Shown here: positions 51,940-60,181 of the stretch, piece by piece | Position numbering within the stretch: the stretch's first letter is position 1 | Layout: the number at the start of each line of letters is the position of its first letter | NCBI RefSeq assembly: GCF_002531725.1 | Contig: NZ_NWSQ01000013.1 | Coordinates: forward strand, 62,001 to 126,000 | Reading direction: 5' to 3' | Source of the DNA: Rhizobium sp. L43 | Lineage (GTDB): Bacteria; Pseudomonadota; Alphaproteobacteria; Rhizobiales; Rhizobiaceae | DNA: 64,000 nucleotides | The notes under the pieces: model-generated | The model's database searches: none | Seen by the model: the letters and a program-made list of their open reading frames with translations, nothing else | What the model was told of the DNA's origin: nothing | Position numbers and translations under genes: made by a program

Positions 51940-53143
51940 GCGCCATCTCCCGCTGGGAATCGGCATTGCCAGCAAGTCCGGCATCAGCAGCAGCGCTGAG
52001 CCCGGCATCACTGCCGGCGACGAAGCCCGCCAGCCGGCGGCCGTCCTCGGCAAAGATCAGCGTGCGCCCGGGCGACAATCGAAGCCCGACGGCATCACCG
52101 GCCGCAAGGCCTGCAGCTTCGGACGGCTGAACCTTGGCGACGATGGTCTCGCCGATCGCCTCGAGCCGGCAATAGAGGATGACTTCGGACCCCAGGAATT
52201 CGACGCGTTCGATCCGGGCGGCAAGGCCGTCATGCCGGCTCTTGGCGAGAAAGACGAATTCGGGACGAATGGCGAGCGTGACCGGCATCTTCCTGTCTGG
52301 CGCATTTTCAAGCGTCAGCCGCAGGCCGCCGCAGAGGATGACGCCGCCTTCGGCAAAGGCCGGCAGCAGGTTGATGCGCGGCTGACCGATGAAGCGGGCG
52401 ACTTCGATATGGGCCGGATCGTCGTAGATGATCTCAGGGCTGGCGATCTGCAGCAACTTTCCGCCCAGCATCACGGCGACGCGGTCCGCCATCGACAGCG
52501 CTTCCGCCTGGTCATGGGTGACATAGAGCGTCGGCACGCCGGCGCGGCGATGCAGGTCGACGATCTCGCCGCGGGCGTGGACACGCAGGTTGGCGTCGAG
52601 GTTGGACAGCGGCTCGTCCATCAGGAAGATGCTCGGCTGGCGCACCATGGCGCGGGCCAGCGCCACACGCTGACGCTGGCCGCCCGACATCTGGCCGGGC
52701 TTGCGGTCGAGCAGGTGGTCGATCTTCAGCGATGTCGCCATTTCCCTGACGTCGCGGGCGATCGCCGCGCGGATGGCGCGCTGGCCCGGCATCAGCGATC
52801 CCAGAAAGGGCAGCCGCTGCATCCTCGACAGTCGGCGCATTGCCAGCGGCACGGCGACATTCTGCGACGCCGTCAGATGCGGATAGAGCGCGTAGGACTG
52901 AAATACCATGGCGATGTTGCGGTCGGCGGCTGCCACACCGGACATATCCCGCTCGCCGATCAGGATCTCGCCTTGGTCGACATGGTCGAGGCCGGCAAGG
53001 ACGCGCAGCAGCGTGCTCTTGCCGCAGCCGGAAGGACCGACCAGCGCGATGAATTCACCGGCCCCGACATCCAGGCTGACGCCATCGAGGATCTGGTTGC
53101 CGCCGAAGGCCTTGGTGATGCCGCGAAGCGAGAGCGCGCTCAT
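51932..53143 (-). CDS. ABC transporter ATP-binding protein (UgpC/MalK type)
   Basis: This 403-residue protein has Walker A VGPSGCGKSTLLRVLAGLD near residue 36, the signature MSGGQRQRVALARAMVRQ, Walker B IFLMDEPLSNLDANLRV and the H-loop YVTHDQAEAL, then a C-terminal TOBE-type regulatory domain (VTLAIRPEFVFLA). It energises the importer. It overlaps the metallophosphoesterase gene by four bases. Confidence 0.94.
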   Translation of the reverse strand: MSALSLRGITKAFGGNQILDGVSLDVGAGEFIALVGPSGCGKSTLLRVLAGLDHVDQGEILIGERDMSGVAAADRNIAMVFQSYALYPHLTASQNVAVPLAMRRLSRMQRLPFLGSLMPGQRAIRAAIARDVREMATSLKIDHLLDRKPGQMSGGQRQRVALARAMVRQPSIFLMDEPLSNLDANLRVHARGEIVDLHRRAGVPTLYVTHDQAEALSMADRVAVMLGGKLLQIASPEIIYDDPAHIEVARFIGQPRINLLPAFAEGGVILCGGLRLTLENAPDRKMPVTLAIRPEFVFLAKSRHDGLAARIERVEFLGSEVILYCRLEAIGETIVAKVQPSEAAGLAAGDAVGLRLSPGRTLIFAEDGRRLAGFVAGSDAGLSAAADAGLAGNADSQREMAHG

Positions 53144-53970
53144 TCGACAGGCTCGCGCGGCTTGACCGCCTGGGGATAGACCTCGAGCACGACATCGTCG
53201 AGCACATAAGCGGTCATGCCGGGAACGGCGACGATCTCGCTTTCGACCGATCGATCGAACTCGTGAACGACGGCGCCGATCAGGCGCTCGCCCGGCATCT
53301 CACGCTCCATCTTGTCGATGATGAAGGCAGCCGATGGGCCCCAGGTCAGCTGCGTATTGTCGAAACGACCTTGCCAGGCCCAATGAAGGTGGCCGCTGGC
53401 AAAAAGCGCCACGTCATGGGCCGATATCAGATCATAAAGCCGCCGGCGCTGCGCCGGGCGAACGCTCCAGTAGCCGGTATCGCCTTCATCGGGCGCATCG
53501 ACGAACAGCGGCTTATGCGCGAAGAGCGCCACGCGCCGCCCTGCCCTGTCTTCGAACGCCTTGGCGAGCCATTCGAACTGGGCCTCTTCCTCGTCATCCT
53601 CATGGCCGAGAAGCAGCGAATTCAAGCCAATGAAGCGCCAGCCGGCCGCATCCTCCAGCCAGCGATCGTCACCGGCAAGGCTGCGCCAGCGGGCCAGCCG
53701 CTCGGCATTGACGGGCTGGTCGGTTTCCCTGAAGTGACCGACATCGTGATTGCCGGGGACGATCAGCATCGGGATCGACACCTGCCGCATCAGATCCATC
53801 GAGAAGGTGATATCTTCGTCCTTGTCGGCGCCGTCGACGGTGAGATCACCGGTATGGACGATCAGATCGGCGCCGGTCTCTTCGATCCAGCTCAGAAGCG
53901 GCGCCCAGTTGCCGTTGAAATGCGGCTTGTTCGGGCTGAAATGCGTGTCGGTAATCTGAATGATTTTCAT
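53140..53970 (-). CDS. Metallophosphoesterase (CpdA/GpdQ-like phosphodiesterase)
   Basis: This 276-residue cytoplasmic protein has all metal-binding motifs of calcineurin-like phosphodiesterases in order: ITDTHFSPNKP, VHTGDLTVDG, VPGNHDVGHF, LFAHKPLFVD and ASGHLHWAWQG. Its layout is close to CpdA/GpdQ, enzymes that hydrolyse cAMP or glycerophosphodiesters. It is first in the operon with a UgpC-type importer, which makes a phosphodiester (for example a glycerophosphodiester) the likely transported substrate. This is inferred from context. Confidence 0.88.
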   Translation of the reverse strand: MKIIQITDTHFSPNKPHFNGNWAPLLSWIEETGADLIVHTGDLTVDGADKDEDITFSMDLMRQVSIPMLIVPGNHDVGHFRETDQPVNAERLARWRSLAGDDRWLEDAAGWRFIGLNSLLLGHEDDEEEAQFEWLAKAFEDRAGRRVALFAHKPLFVDAPDEGDTGYWSVRPAQRRRLYDLISAHDVALFASGHLHWAWQGRFDNTQLTWGPSAAFIIDKMEREMPGERLIGAVVHEFDRSVESEIVAVPGMTAYVLDDVVLEVYPQAVKPREPVE

Positions 53971-54039
53971 GCCTGAATCATTTTCATGGGGTGCGCGTCT
54001 CCGAGACTTGGAAGCGCGTCATGGACGCTCCCTTCCCGG

Positions 54040-54055
54040 GCCTTCTCTAGAAGGC
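54040..54055. promoter_or_regulatory. Inverted repeat upstream of the phosphodiesterase/ABC operon
   Basis: GCCTTCTCTAGAAGGC is a 7+2+7 inverted repeat 70 bases before the operon start codon at 53970, in a 217-base spacer with no gene. It could be the LacI-type operator of this operon. Confidence 0.35.
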
Positions 54056-54187
54056 TCCCATGTCAATCAGACATCCGTGGTTTTCAGCTGTTTCTCAGTT
54101 TTGACATCAATCTGTCATGCAAGAAAAAGCCGCCCGCGGCAACCGGGGCAGCTTTCGCCTGCATTTGGAATAGAGACCGCGGCGAAA

Positions 54188-54583
54188 TCAATGCCGTGGC
54201 GTGTTGGCCGGAATGGACGACACCGTTGCCGAGACGGGGTCGCTTGCGGGGAAGCTGTCCTCAAGACCTTCGTTCAGCTCCTCCTCCAGCGTTTCGCGGT
54301 CATGGGCCGAACGCGCGCTCGGCTGGCCGAGCAAACCCTTGCTGCCTTCGTCGAAATTGCCGTTGCTCAAGGCATCGTAACGGTTGATGCTGCCGTCCGC
54401 CTCCCGGCCGGAAAAGGCAGTCAGTTGAACCATCATCACCTTGGCGCGGTCGAGCGCCGTCGCGCCGTCGAGCTCGCCATGGGAATTATCGATTTTGACG
54501 GAAATCGATTCTTCTCCCTCGCCTAGGAATTCGACGGTGAAGAAGTCGCCCGCCTGTGTCACCCGCGTATCGATCAGCTGCAT
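54188..54583 (-). CDS. Stress-type protein of unknown function (131 aa)
   Basis: This 131-residue soluble protein opens MQLIDTRVTQAGDFFTVEFL and has an N-terminal alpha/beta domain (residues 1-55) and an acidic, Ser/Glu-rich tail (DRETLEEELNEGLEDSFPAS). AGGAGGTTTCC fixes the start at 54583. It is preceded by an exact EcfG promoter. No named family is recognised; similar small proteins with acidic tails occur in rhizobial stress regulons. Confidence 0.7.
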   Translation of the reverse strand: MQLIDTRVTQAGDFFTVEFLGEGEESISVKIDNSHGELDGATALDRAKVMMVQLTAFSGREADGSINRYDALSNGNFDEGSKGLLGQPSARSAHDRETLEEELNEGLEDSFPASDPVSATVSSIPANTPRH

Positions 54584-54611
54584 GGAAACCTCCTGTGGTT
54601 CATGCCGGATC

Positions 54612-54636
54612 AACGGCAATCAGGATCAGGAGTTCC
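54612..54636 (-). promoter_or_regulatory. EcfG-type promoter for the 131-aa gene
   Basis: On the minus strand GGAAC (54636-54632) and CGTT (54615-54612) are separated by 16 bases, an exact match. Transcription would start near 54604, 21 bases before the ATG at 54583. Confidence 0.75.
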
Positions 54637-54709
54637 ATGGGCCAGTCATTTCAACGGGTTTTCGCCCTGTGATTATGGTTAATTTATTAATAATTCAGGG
54701 TTTACAAAT

Positions 54710-54735
54710 GGAACCAAGCGGCCTTTCCGAATGTT
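54710..54735 (+). promoter_or_regulatory. Possible EcfG-type promoter for the 62-aa gene
   Basis: GGAAC (54710-54714) and TGTT (54732-54735) are 17 bases apart, one mismatch from the consensus, 25 bases before the ATG at 54761. It is divergent from the exact site at 54612-54636. Confidence 0.48.
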
Positions 54736-54760
54736 GATGGTGCGCCGCGGAGGAACCCCT

Positions 54761-54949
54761 ATGCTGCTGAAAATCCTTGCCCCGAAGATCGACGCCGATT
54801 CCCATGATACCGGCACCTGGCCCGATGGGATCTTTGCCGAAAACCGGATCGACCTTTCCAGCCGTAGCGACGGCCGCCGCCGCTCGCCGCATGAGCGCGA
54901 TTACGGCGCCGACAGGAAACTGGACAAGCTGCCGCTTGGCTTCGCCTGA
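54761..54949 (+). CDS. Small protein of unknown function (62 aa)
   Basis: This 62-residue product (MLLKILAPKIDADSHDTGTW start) is hydrophilic and rich in Asp and Arg, with no signal peptide or helix. GGAGG stands seven bases before the ATG. Its stop is nine bases before the end of a convergent gene fragment. The good ribosome site and the likely EcfG promoter support it; nothing else does. Confidence 0.5.
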   Translation: MLLKILAPKIDADSHDTGTWPDGIFAENRIDLSSRSDGRRRSPHERDYGADRKLDKLPLGFA

Positions 54950-54958
54950 CCCCTGCCG

Positions 54959-55459
54959 CTACTGCCTGCGAAAGACCAGCACGCCTGACGCAGGCAAGAC
55001 GACATTGAGCGCTCCGGCCGTGGCTTTGATCTTTTCGCCGCGATTGCCGATGTTCCAGCCGCCATATTTGCGGACGTCGGTATTGAAGATCTCCTGCCAA
55101 AGGCCATTCCCCAGGCGTTCGCTGTGCAGCCAGTAGCCGTGATCGAACGGAGCATCGTTCAATGATCCCACGACGAGGAAATCCTCGCCGTCGTTCCATC
55201 GATGAAAGGCGATGATCCGATTTTCGTCGTGAACCAACGGGACGGCGATGTTGCGGGAGCGAATGGCTGCCTCTCCGACGCTGAGAGCGATGAGATCGCG
55301 ATAACAGCTGATCATCCCTGCCCCGTTACCATCAGCTTCGCCGAGAATATTCTCCCGATTCTCCAGGAAATCATTGTAGCGATACGGTTTCTGGGCGCCG
55401 ATTTCCTCGCCCATGAAAAACATCGGCGTTCCGGCCGACAACAGCGTCATCGCCGCCGC
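54959..55459 (-). pseudogene. Alpha-amylase-family (GH13) fragment, C-terminal part
   Basis: About 163 residues match the C-terminal end of GH13 enzymes: MTLLSAGTPMFFMGEEIGAQ is typical of the barrel end of branching/trehalohydrolase-type enzymes, and the rest forms the all-beta domain (FHRWNDGEDFLVVGSLNDAP, NIGNRGEKIKA). A TAA codon directly precedes the AAA-Met segment, and no matching N-terminal part is found upstream, so about three quarters of the gene is missing. It is probably inactive. Confidence 0.75.
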
Positions 55460-55734
55460 TTATCCGGTCCTGCACGCCGACGGCCGGCGCGCCGATCAGG
55501 CCGCCTGCCTTCGATGCGGAGGCGCCTCACCCGGGCATGATCGGCCGGCCGATCGCAAAAATGCAAGCACAGATTTTATAATTAATGCGGCCCGAAACAG
55601 ACCACATTCGGAACAATATATCATGGTTAACGGGGCGCACTGCGCAGCCATCCTCGTGTATTAAATCGAATTGGCCAGAGCAAATGGGGATCTATTCCCA
55701 TCGCCAATTCCCTCGTAAACCGGGAGAAAAACTT

Positions 55735-57855
55735 ATGGCTCAAGCCGTTAGAATAAATGATATTATTCGTTCTTTTGGCATTGATACGCATATCGACTAC
55801 ACCGACGGAAAATATTCCAATGTCGGAGAAGTCGTTAAGGCTCTCGATTATCTTGGCCTCGATACGGTTCGCGATCACGCCCCCAACTCCGCTTCCGACC
55901 CCAACGGACAAACCCATCTCGGCGATGCTGCCGAAGCCGGTGTGCAATTCGTCTTCAGCGCCCAGCGGGAGGTCGACCCCGCCACCGTGGCCCAGCGGCT
56001 GCATGCTTTCGTTGAAACCCATCCCGGCTCGGTCGTCGGCATTGAAGGCCCGAACGAAGTCAACAACTGGCCCGTCAGCTATCACGGACTGAGCGGCCAG
56101 GCCGCAGCACTCGCCTATCAGAAGGACCTGTCTGCCGCCGTCAACGCCGATCCCTTGCTGAAGGATATCCCGGTCCTCGGCTTCACCGGATACACGGTTG
56201 CTTCCGCTTCCGACTACACGACCATCCATACCTATGCGAAAGATGGCGACCAGCCATATTCATGGCTCTCCCGAGAATCCGGCGTTCAGCGCGCTGCCGA
56301 TCCGGGCAAGCCGCTGGCGATCACCGAGACCGGTTACCATACCTCGCTGACTGCCGACACCAATGGCGGCTGGGAAGGCGTCAGCGAAGCGACGCAGGCA
56401 AAGCTCCTGCTCAATACGCTGATGGACGGCGCGGCACTCGGATCGAAACAAACCTTCCTCTACGAGCTGCTCGACGCCTATTCCGATCCGCAGGGCACCA
56501 ATCAGGAAAAGCATTTCGGCCTTTTTCGCCTCGACTATTCGGCCAAGCCGGCGGCGACAGCGATCCACAACCTGACCGGAATCCTTGCGGACGACGGCGC
56601 TCAGAAGGCAAACTTCAGCGCCGGAACCCTCAACTATTCGATCGACGGCTTGCCATCCTCGGCTCGCAGCCTGCTTACGGAAAAATCGGACGGAAGCTAC
56701 CAGATCATCATCTGGAACGAGCCCGATATCTGGAACCAATCCACCGACACGGCGATTCAGGCCGCTACGACAGGCGTCAAAGTCAATCTCGGGACCGCGT
56801 TCGGTTCTGTTAAGGTCTTCGATCCCTTGACCGGGTCGACGGCGATCAAAAGCCTCAGCAATGTCTCGTCCCTGACGGTTGATGTCGTCGACCATCCCGT
56901 TATCATCGAGGTCGCAGGCAGCGGTGGCACGCCGCCGGCAACCGGGCATGTCTATGGCGGTGCGGGCAACGACACATTCACCGTAACCAGCCCCACGCAA
57001 ATCGTCGACGAAAGCAAGGGCGGCGGGACGGACACCGTCATGTCGTCGATCAGCTTCAGCCTCAAGGATACGGCGCATGCGATCGGAAACATCGAGAATC
57101 TCACACTGACCGGCGCCGCCAATATCAACGGCACGGGAAATGCGCTGACCAATGTTCTCGTCGGCAATTCCGGCAATAATATTCTTGACGGCAGCACCGG
57201 CGCCGACCGCATGGCGGGGCATGCCGGCAACGATACCTATGTGATCGATAATGCGGGCGATTTTGCCGATGAAACGGGGGCATCCGGCAGGGACAGCGTC
57301 AAGGCTGCGACCTCCTTCAGCCTGGCCGATCAAACGCGCACAGCCGGAACGATCGAGAATCTGACCTTGACCGGAACGGCCAATCTCAGCGCTACGGGCA
57401 ACAACACCGCCAACGTTCTCACAGGCAACGACGGAAGCAACACGATCAACGGCGGCAAAGGCGCCGACCAGCTGACCGGCGGGCTCGGCAACGACAAGCT
57501 GATCGGGAAAGCCGGTGCGGACATTCTGACCGGCGGCGGCGGCGCAGATTCCTTCGTCTTCGACGTGAATCCCGACAATCTCAGCGTCGACAAGATCCGG
57601 GATTTCTCTTCGGCTGCGGGCGACAAGCTGTTGTTCGACCATACGATTTTCGCCGCACTCAGCCTATCCAAATTTTCGGATGAGAATTTCGTTCTGGGAA
57701 CGAAAGCGCTCGAGGCCGATGATAGGCTGATCTACGATCAGACCAGCGGCACTCTCTCCTTTGACGCGGATGGAAGTGCCGCGGGCAGCGCAGTCCATGT
57801 CGCCGATCTCGACAAGTCTCCCGCACTTCACTTCAGCGATTTCCAGCTTCTCTGA
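55735..57855 (+). CDS. Secreted glycoside hydrolase with RTX calcium-binding repeats (706 aa)
   Basis: Residues 1-390 form a GH-A-type TIM barrel; the acid/base Glu is likely in IEGPNEVNNWP (about residue 106) and the nucleophile Glu in LAITETGYH (about 197). Residues 405-700 carry RTX-like repeats (YGGAGNDTF, NGGKGADQLTGGLGNDKL, LTGGGGADSF) that bind calcium, and a C-terminal type I secretion-type end. There is no N-terminal signal, in keeping with export by a PrsDE-like ABC exporter, as for rhizobial polysaccharide-degrading enzymes. The substrate, possibly an exopolysaccharide or plant glycan, is inferred. GGGAG precedes the ATG at 55735. Confidence 0.85.
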   Translation: MAQAVRINDIIRSFGIDTHIDYTDGKYSNVGEVVKALDYLGLDTVRDHAPNSASDPNGQTHLGDAAEAGVQFVFSAQREVDPATVAQRLHAFVETHPGSVVGIEGPNEVNNWPVSYHGLSGQAAALAYQKDLSAAVNADPLLKDIPVLGFTGYTVASASDYTTIHTYAKDGDQPYSWLSRESGVQRAADPGKPLAITETGYHTSLTADTNGGWEGVSEATQAKLLLNTLMDGAALGSKQTFLYELLDAYSDPQGTNQEKHFGLFRLDYSAKPAATAIHNLTGILADDGAQKANFSAGTLNYSIDGLPSSARSLLTEKSDGSYQIIIWNEPDIWNQSTDTAIQAATTGVKVNLGTAFGSVKVFDPLTGSTAIKSLSNVSSLTVDVVDHPVIIEVAGSGGTPPATGHVYGGAGNDTFTVTSPTQIVDESKGGGTDTVMSSISFSLKDTAHAIGNIENLTLTGAANINGTGNALTNVLVGNSGNNILDGSTGADRMAGHAGNDTYVIDNAGDFADETGASGRDSVKAATSFSLADQTRTAGTIENLTLTGTANLSATGNNTANVLTGNDGSNTINGGKGADQLTGGLGNDKLIGKAGADILTGGGGADSFVFDVNPDNLSVDKIRDFSSAAGDKLLFDHTIFAALSLSKFSDENFVLGTKALEADDRLIYDQTSGTLSFDADGSAAGSAVHVADLDKSPALHFSDFQLL

Positions 57856-57862
57856 TCGGGAT

Positions 57863-57881
57863 AGCGGCCGTTCCGGCCGCT
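57863..57881 (+). terminator. Hairpin terminator after the RTX hydrolase gene
   Basis: AGCGGCCG (57863-57870) pairs with CGGCCGCT (57874-57881) around a 3-base loop, eight bases after the stop. It is followed by TCCACC rather than a T run. Confidence 0.55.
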
Positions 57882-57972
57882 TCCACCAGCTGCGTTCCCG
57901 CGCCCCTCTTGCCGCCGCAGATATCCGCCACATTCTTCCGTTGATGCCACTCGAGCAGCAGCGGAGAAGCCT

Positions 57973-58275
57973 TTGCCCTGGATCGCCTATATCGCCCATT
58001 TCATCGCCGCAGCCTTTCTGACGAACGGCATCCCGCATTTCGTCAACGGCGTCAGCGGCCGGCCGTTCCGCATCCCTTTTGCGCCGCGGGCAAAGCTCGG
58101 CTCGCCGACAGCCAATGTCGTCTGGGGCTGGGCGAACTTCCTCATCGCCTTCCTACTGTTTGCCAATATCGGGCCGCTCTATATCGGCACGCGTGGTGAT
58201 ACGATCTTCGTCGCCGCCGGCATGTTGGTCACCGGCATCGTCCTTGCTCGGATTTTCGAGGGCGAGTCCCGATAG
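57973..58275 (+). CDS. Small membrane protein of unknown function (100 aa)
   Basis: This 100-residue protein has three membrane helices (IAYIAHFIAAAFLTNGIPHF, NVVWGWANFLIAFLLFANIG, IFVAAGMLVTGIVLARIF). It begins at a TTG (57973) with GGAGAAG just upstream. No family is recognised. Its stop is immediately before the operator-like repeat of the HxlR gene. Confidence 0.65.
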   Translation: MPWIAYIAHFIAAAFLTNGIPHFVNGVSGRPFRIPFAPRAKLGSPTANVVWGWANFLIAFLLFANIGPLYIGTRGDTIFVAAGMLVTGIVLARIFEGESR

Positions 58276-58298
58276 TAACTTGCATGATGATAGTTACT
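58274..58298. promoter_or_regulatory. Inverted repeat operator for the HxlR gene
   Basis: AGTAACT (58274-58280) and AGTTACT (58292-58298) are a perfect inverted repeat with an 11-base spacer, followed by a further half-like AGTGACA. It stands 19 bases before the HxlR start codon, so autoregulation is likely. HxlR-type regulators use such repeats; the exact site is inferred. Confidence 0.6.
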
Positions 58299-58316
58299 GG
58301 TATAGTGACATCAGCC

Positions 58317-58823
58317 ATGCAGCGAACAAGCTTCAGTCAATTCAAATGCCCGGCGGCGCGCGCCCTCGACAGCGTCGGCGACTGGTGGAGCATCCTGATC
58401 CTGCGCGACGCCTTTCAGGGACTGTCGCGCTTCGACGATTTTCAGAAGAGCCTCGGCGTGGCGCCGAATATCCTGACGCGGCGGTTGAAACATCTGACGG
58501 ATGAAGGGCTGTTCGAACGGCGTCTCTACCATCAGCGCCCTGCCCGCTACGAATATGTGCTGACGGAAAAGGGCCGCGATTTCTTTCCGGTGCTGATGAC
58601 GCTGTTTTCCTGGGGAAGCCGGCATATTCCGGAAGAGGATCTCGCCTTCCTCTTGGGCGATGCCGCTTCGGGCAAAGAGCGCGAGACAATGCTTGTGGAC
58701 GCGCGGACCGGCGAAGAAGTGACACCCGAAAATACCAGCCTGCTGGCAGGCCCTGCAGCCGACGACGAGGTGCACGAGCGGATCGCCCGCATGCGCGCCT
58801 GGTATCTCGGCATCGACGCCTAA
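58317..58823 (+). CDS. HxlR-family transcriptional regulator
   Basis: This 168-residue protein has the HxlR winged helix (CPAARALDSVGDWWSILILR, RFDDFQKSLGVAPNILTRRL, LTDEGLFERRLYHQRPARYE). The Cys in FKCPAARAL matches the family position used for redox or electrophile sensing. The start at 58317 (MQRTSFSQFKC) is the family N terminus; an earlier ATG at 58284 would lie inside the operator. It is followed closely by the fabF-like gene. Confidence 0.88.
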   Translation: MQRTSFSQFKCPAARALDSVGDWWSILILRDAFQGLSRFDDFQKSLGVAPNILTRRLKHLTDEGLFERRLYHQRPARYEYVLTEKGRDFFPVLMTLFSWGSRHIPEEDLAFLLGDAASGKERETMLVDARTGEEVTPENTSLLAGPAADDEVHERIARMRAWYLGIDA

Positions 58824-58835
58824 AAGGAGAATAGA

Positions 58836-60101
58836 ATGGACCACATTGTTATCACCGGTATGGGACTTGTCTCGCCACTCGGCACCGGCGTCGAGCCAGC
58901 TTGGAAACGTCTCCTCGATGGCGCTTCCGGTCTGACGCTGCTGACGGACGATGTCGTCGGCGAGCTCTCGGCCAAGGTCGGCGGCATCGTTCCCGGTATT
59001 GGTGAAGATGCGCAAGCCGGCTTCGATCCCGACCGTTACATCCCGCCCAAGGACCAGAAGAAGATGGACCGCTTCATCCAGTTCGCCATGGCGGCGACGG
59101 AGGAAGCGGTCAGACAGGCCGGCTGGATGCCGACCGACGAGGGCGAGCGCGAGCGCACCGCGACGATCATCGCCTCAGGGGTCGGCGGCTTTCCGGCTAT
59201 CGCCGAAGCGGTGCGGATCGGCGAGGCCCGCGGCGTGCGGCGGCTGTCGCCCTTCACCGTGCCTTCCTTCCTCGTCAATCTCGCCGCCGGCCAGGTCAGT
59301 ATCCGCTACGGCTTCAAGGGGCCGCTCGGTGCGCCGGTGACGGCCTGTGCGGCCAGCGTCCAGGCGATCGGCGATGCGGCGCGGCTGATCCGCTCCGGCG
59401 AAGCCGATGTGGCGATCTGCGGCGGCGCCGAGGCCTGCATCGACAAGGTGAGCCTTGGCGGCTTTGCGGCTGCGCGCGCCCTGTCCACCGGTTTCAACGA
59501 GACGCCGGAGCTTGCCTCGCGGCCCTTCGACACGGCACGTGACGGCTTCGTCATGGGCGAAGGCGCCGGCATTCTGGTCATCGAAACACTCGAACACGCG
59601 CTTGCCCGTGGCGCCATGCCGCTTGCCGAGCTCGTCGGCTACGGTACGGCGGCGGATGCCTATCATATGACCTCAGGCCCCGAAGACGGCGACGGTGCGC
59701 GCCGGGCGATGGAGGCAGCGCTTCGGCAGGCTGAGATTCCCGCCTCCGAGGTTCGGCACCTGAACGCCCATGCAACCTCGACACCGGTCGGCGACAGGGG
59801 CGAGATCGCGGCGATCGGCACGGTCTTCGGCCGCAATGGCGGCATTGCCGTCAGCGCGACGAAATCGGCGACCGGCCATCTGCTCGGGGCGGCCGGCGGG
59901 CTGGAGGCGATCTTCACCATCCTGGCGCTGCGCGACCAGATCGCGCCGCCGACCCGCAACTTGGATGAGGCCGATCCGGCCGCCGACGGCATCGATATCG
60001 TCGGCAAGGCGGCGCGGCCGCTCACCATGGATTATGCCATCACCAACGGTTTCGGCTTCGGTGGGGTGAATGCCAGCGCCCTCTTCCGCCGCTGGTCGTA
60101 A
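58836..60101 (+). CDS. Beta-ketoacyl-ACP synthase II (FabF-like)
   Basis: This 421-residue thiolase-fold enzyme has the Cys-His-His triad: VTACAASVQAIGDAARLI, NAHATSTPVGDRGEI and SATKSATGHLLGAAGG. It condenses malonyl-ACP with acyl-ACP in fatty acid elongation. As a second copy outside the main fab cluster it may serve a special acyl chain (for example of lipid A or a lipochitin signal), but nothing in the window proves it. A GGAG precedes the ATG; it is 12 bases after the HxlR stop. Confidence 0.9.
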   Translation: MDHIVITGMGLVSPLGTGVEPAWKRLLDGASGLTLLTDDVVGELSAKVGGIVPGIGEDAQAGFDPDRYIPPKDQKKMDRFIQFAMAATEEAVRQAGWMPTDEGERERTATIIASGVGGFPAIAEAVRIGEARGVRRLSPFTVPSFLVNLAAGQVSIRYGFKGPLGAPVTACAASVQAIGDAARLIRSGEADVAICGGAEACIDKVSLGGFAAARALSTGFNETPELASRPFDTARDGFVMGEGAGILVIETLEHALARGAMPLAELVGYGTAADAYHMTSGPEDGDGARRAMEAALRQAEIPASEVRHLNAHATSTPVGDRGEIAAIGTVFGRNGGIAVSATKSATGHLLGAAGGLEAIFTILALRDQIAPPTRNLDEADPAADGIDIVGKAARPLTMDYAITNGFGFGGVNASALFRRWS

Positions 60102-60181
60102 AGTCTGCTTTTCTTGCGCTGAAATTCGCTTACACTTCCGCTCTATCGGGGCTCGCTCCCGACGGAGCCGGAGATCAATCC

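Noticed and set aside
55609..55640. GGAAC upstream of the RTX hydrolase as an EcfG promoter
   Set aside because: The following GGTT is only 11 bases away; spacing does not fit.
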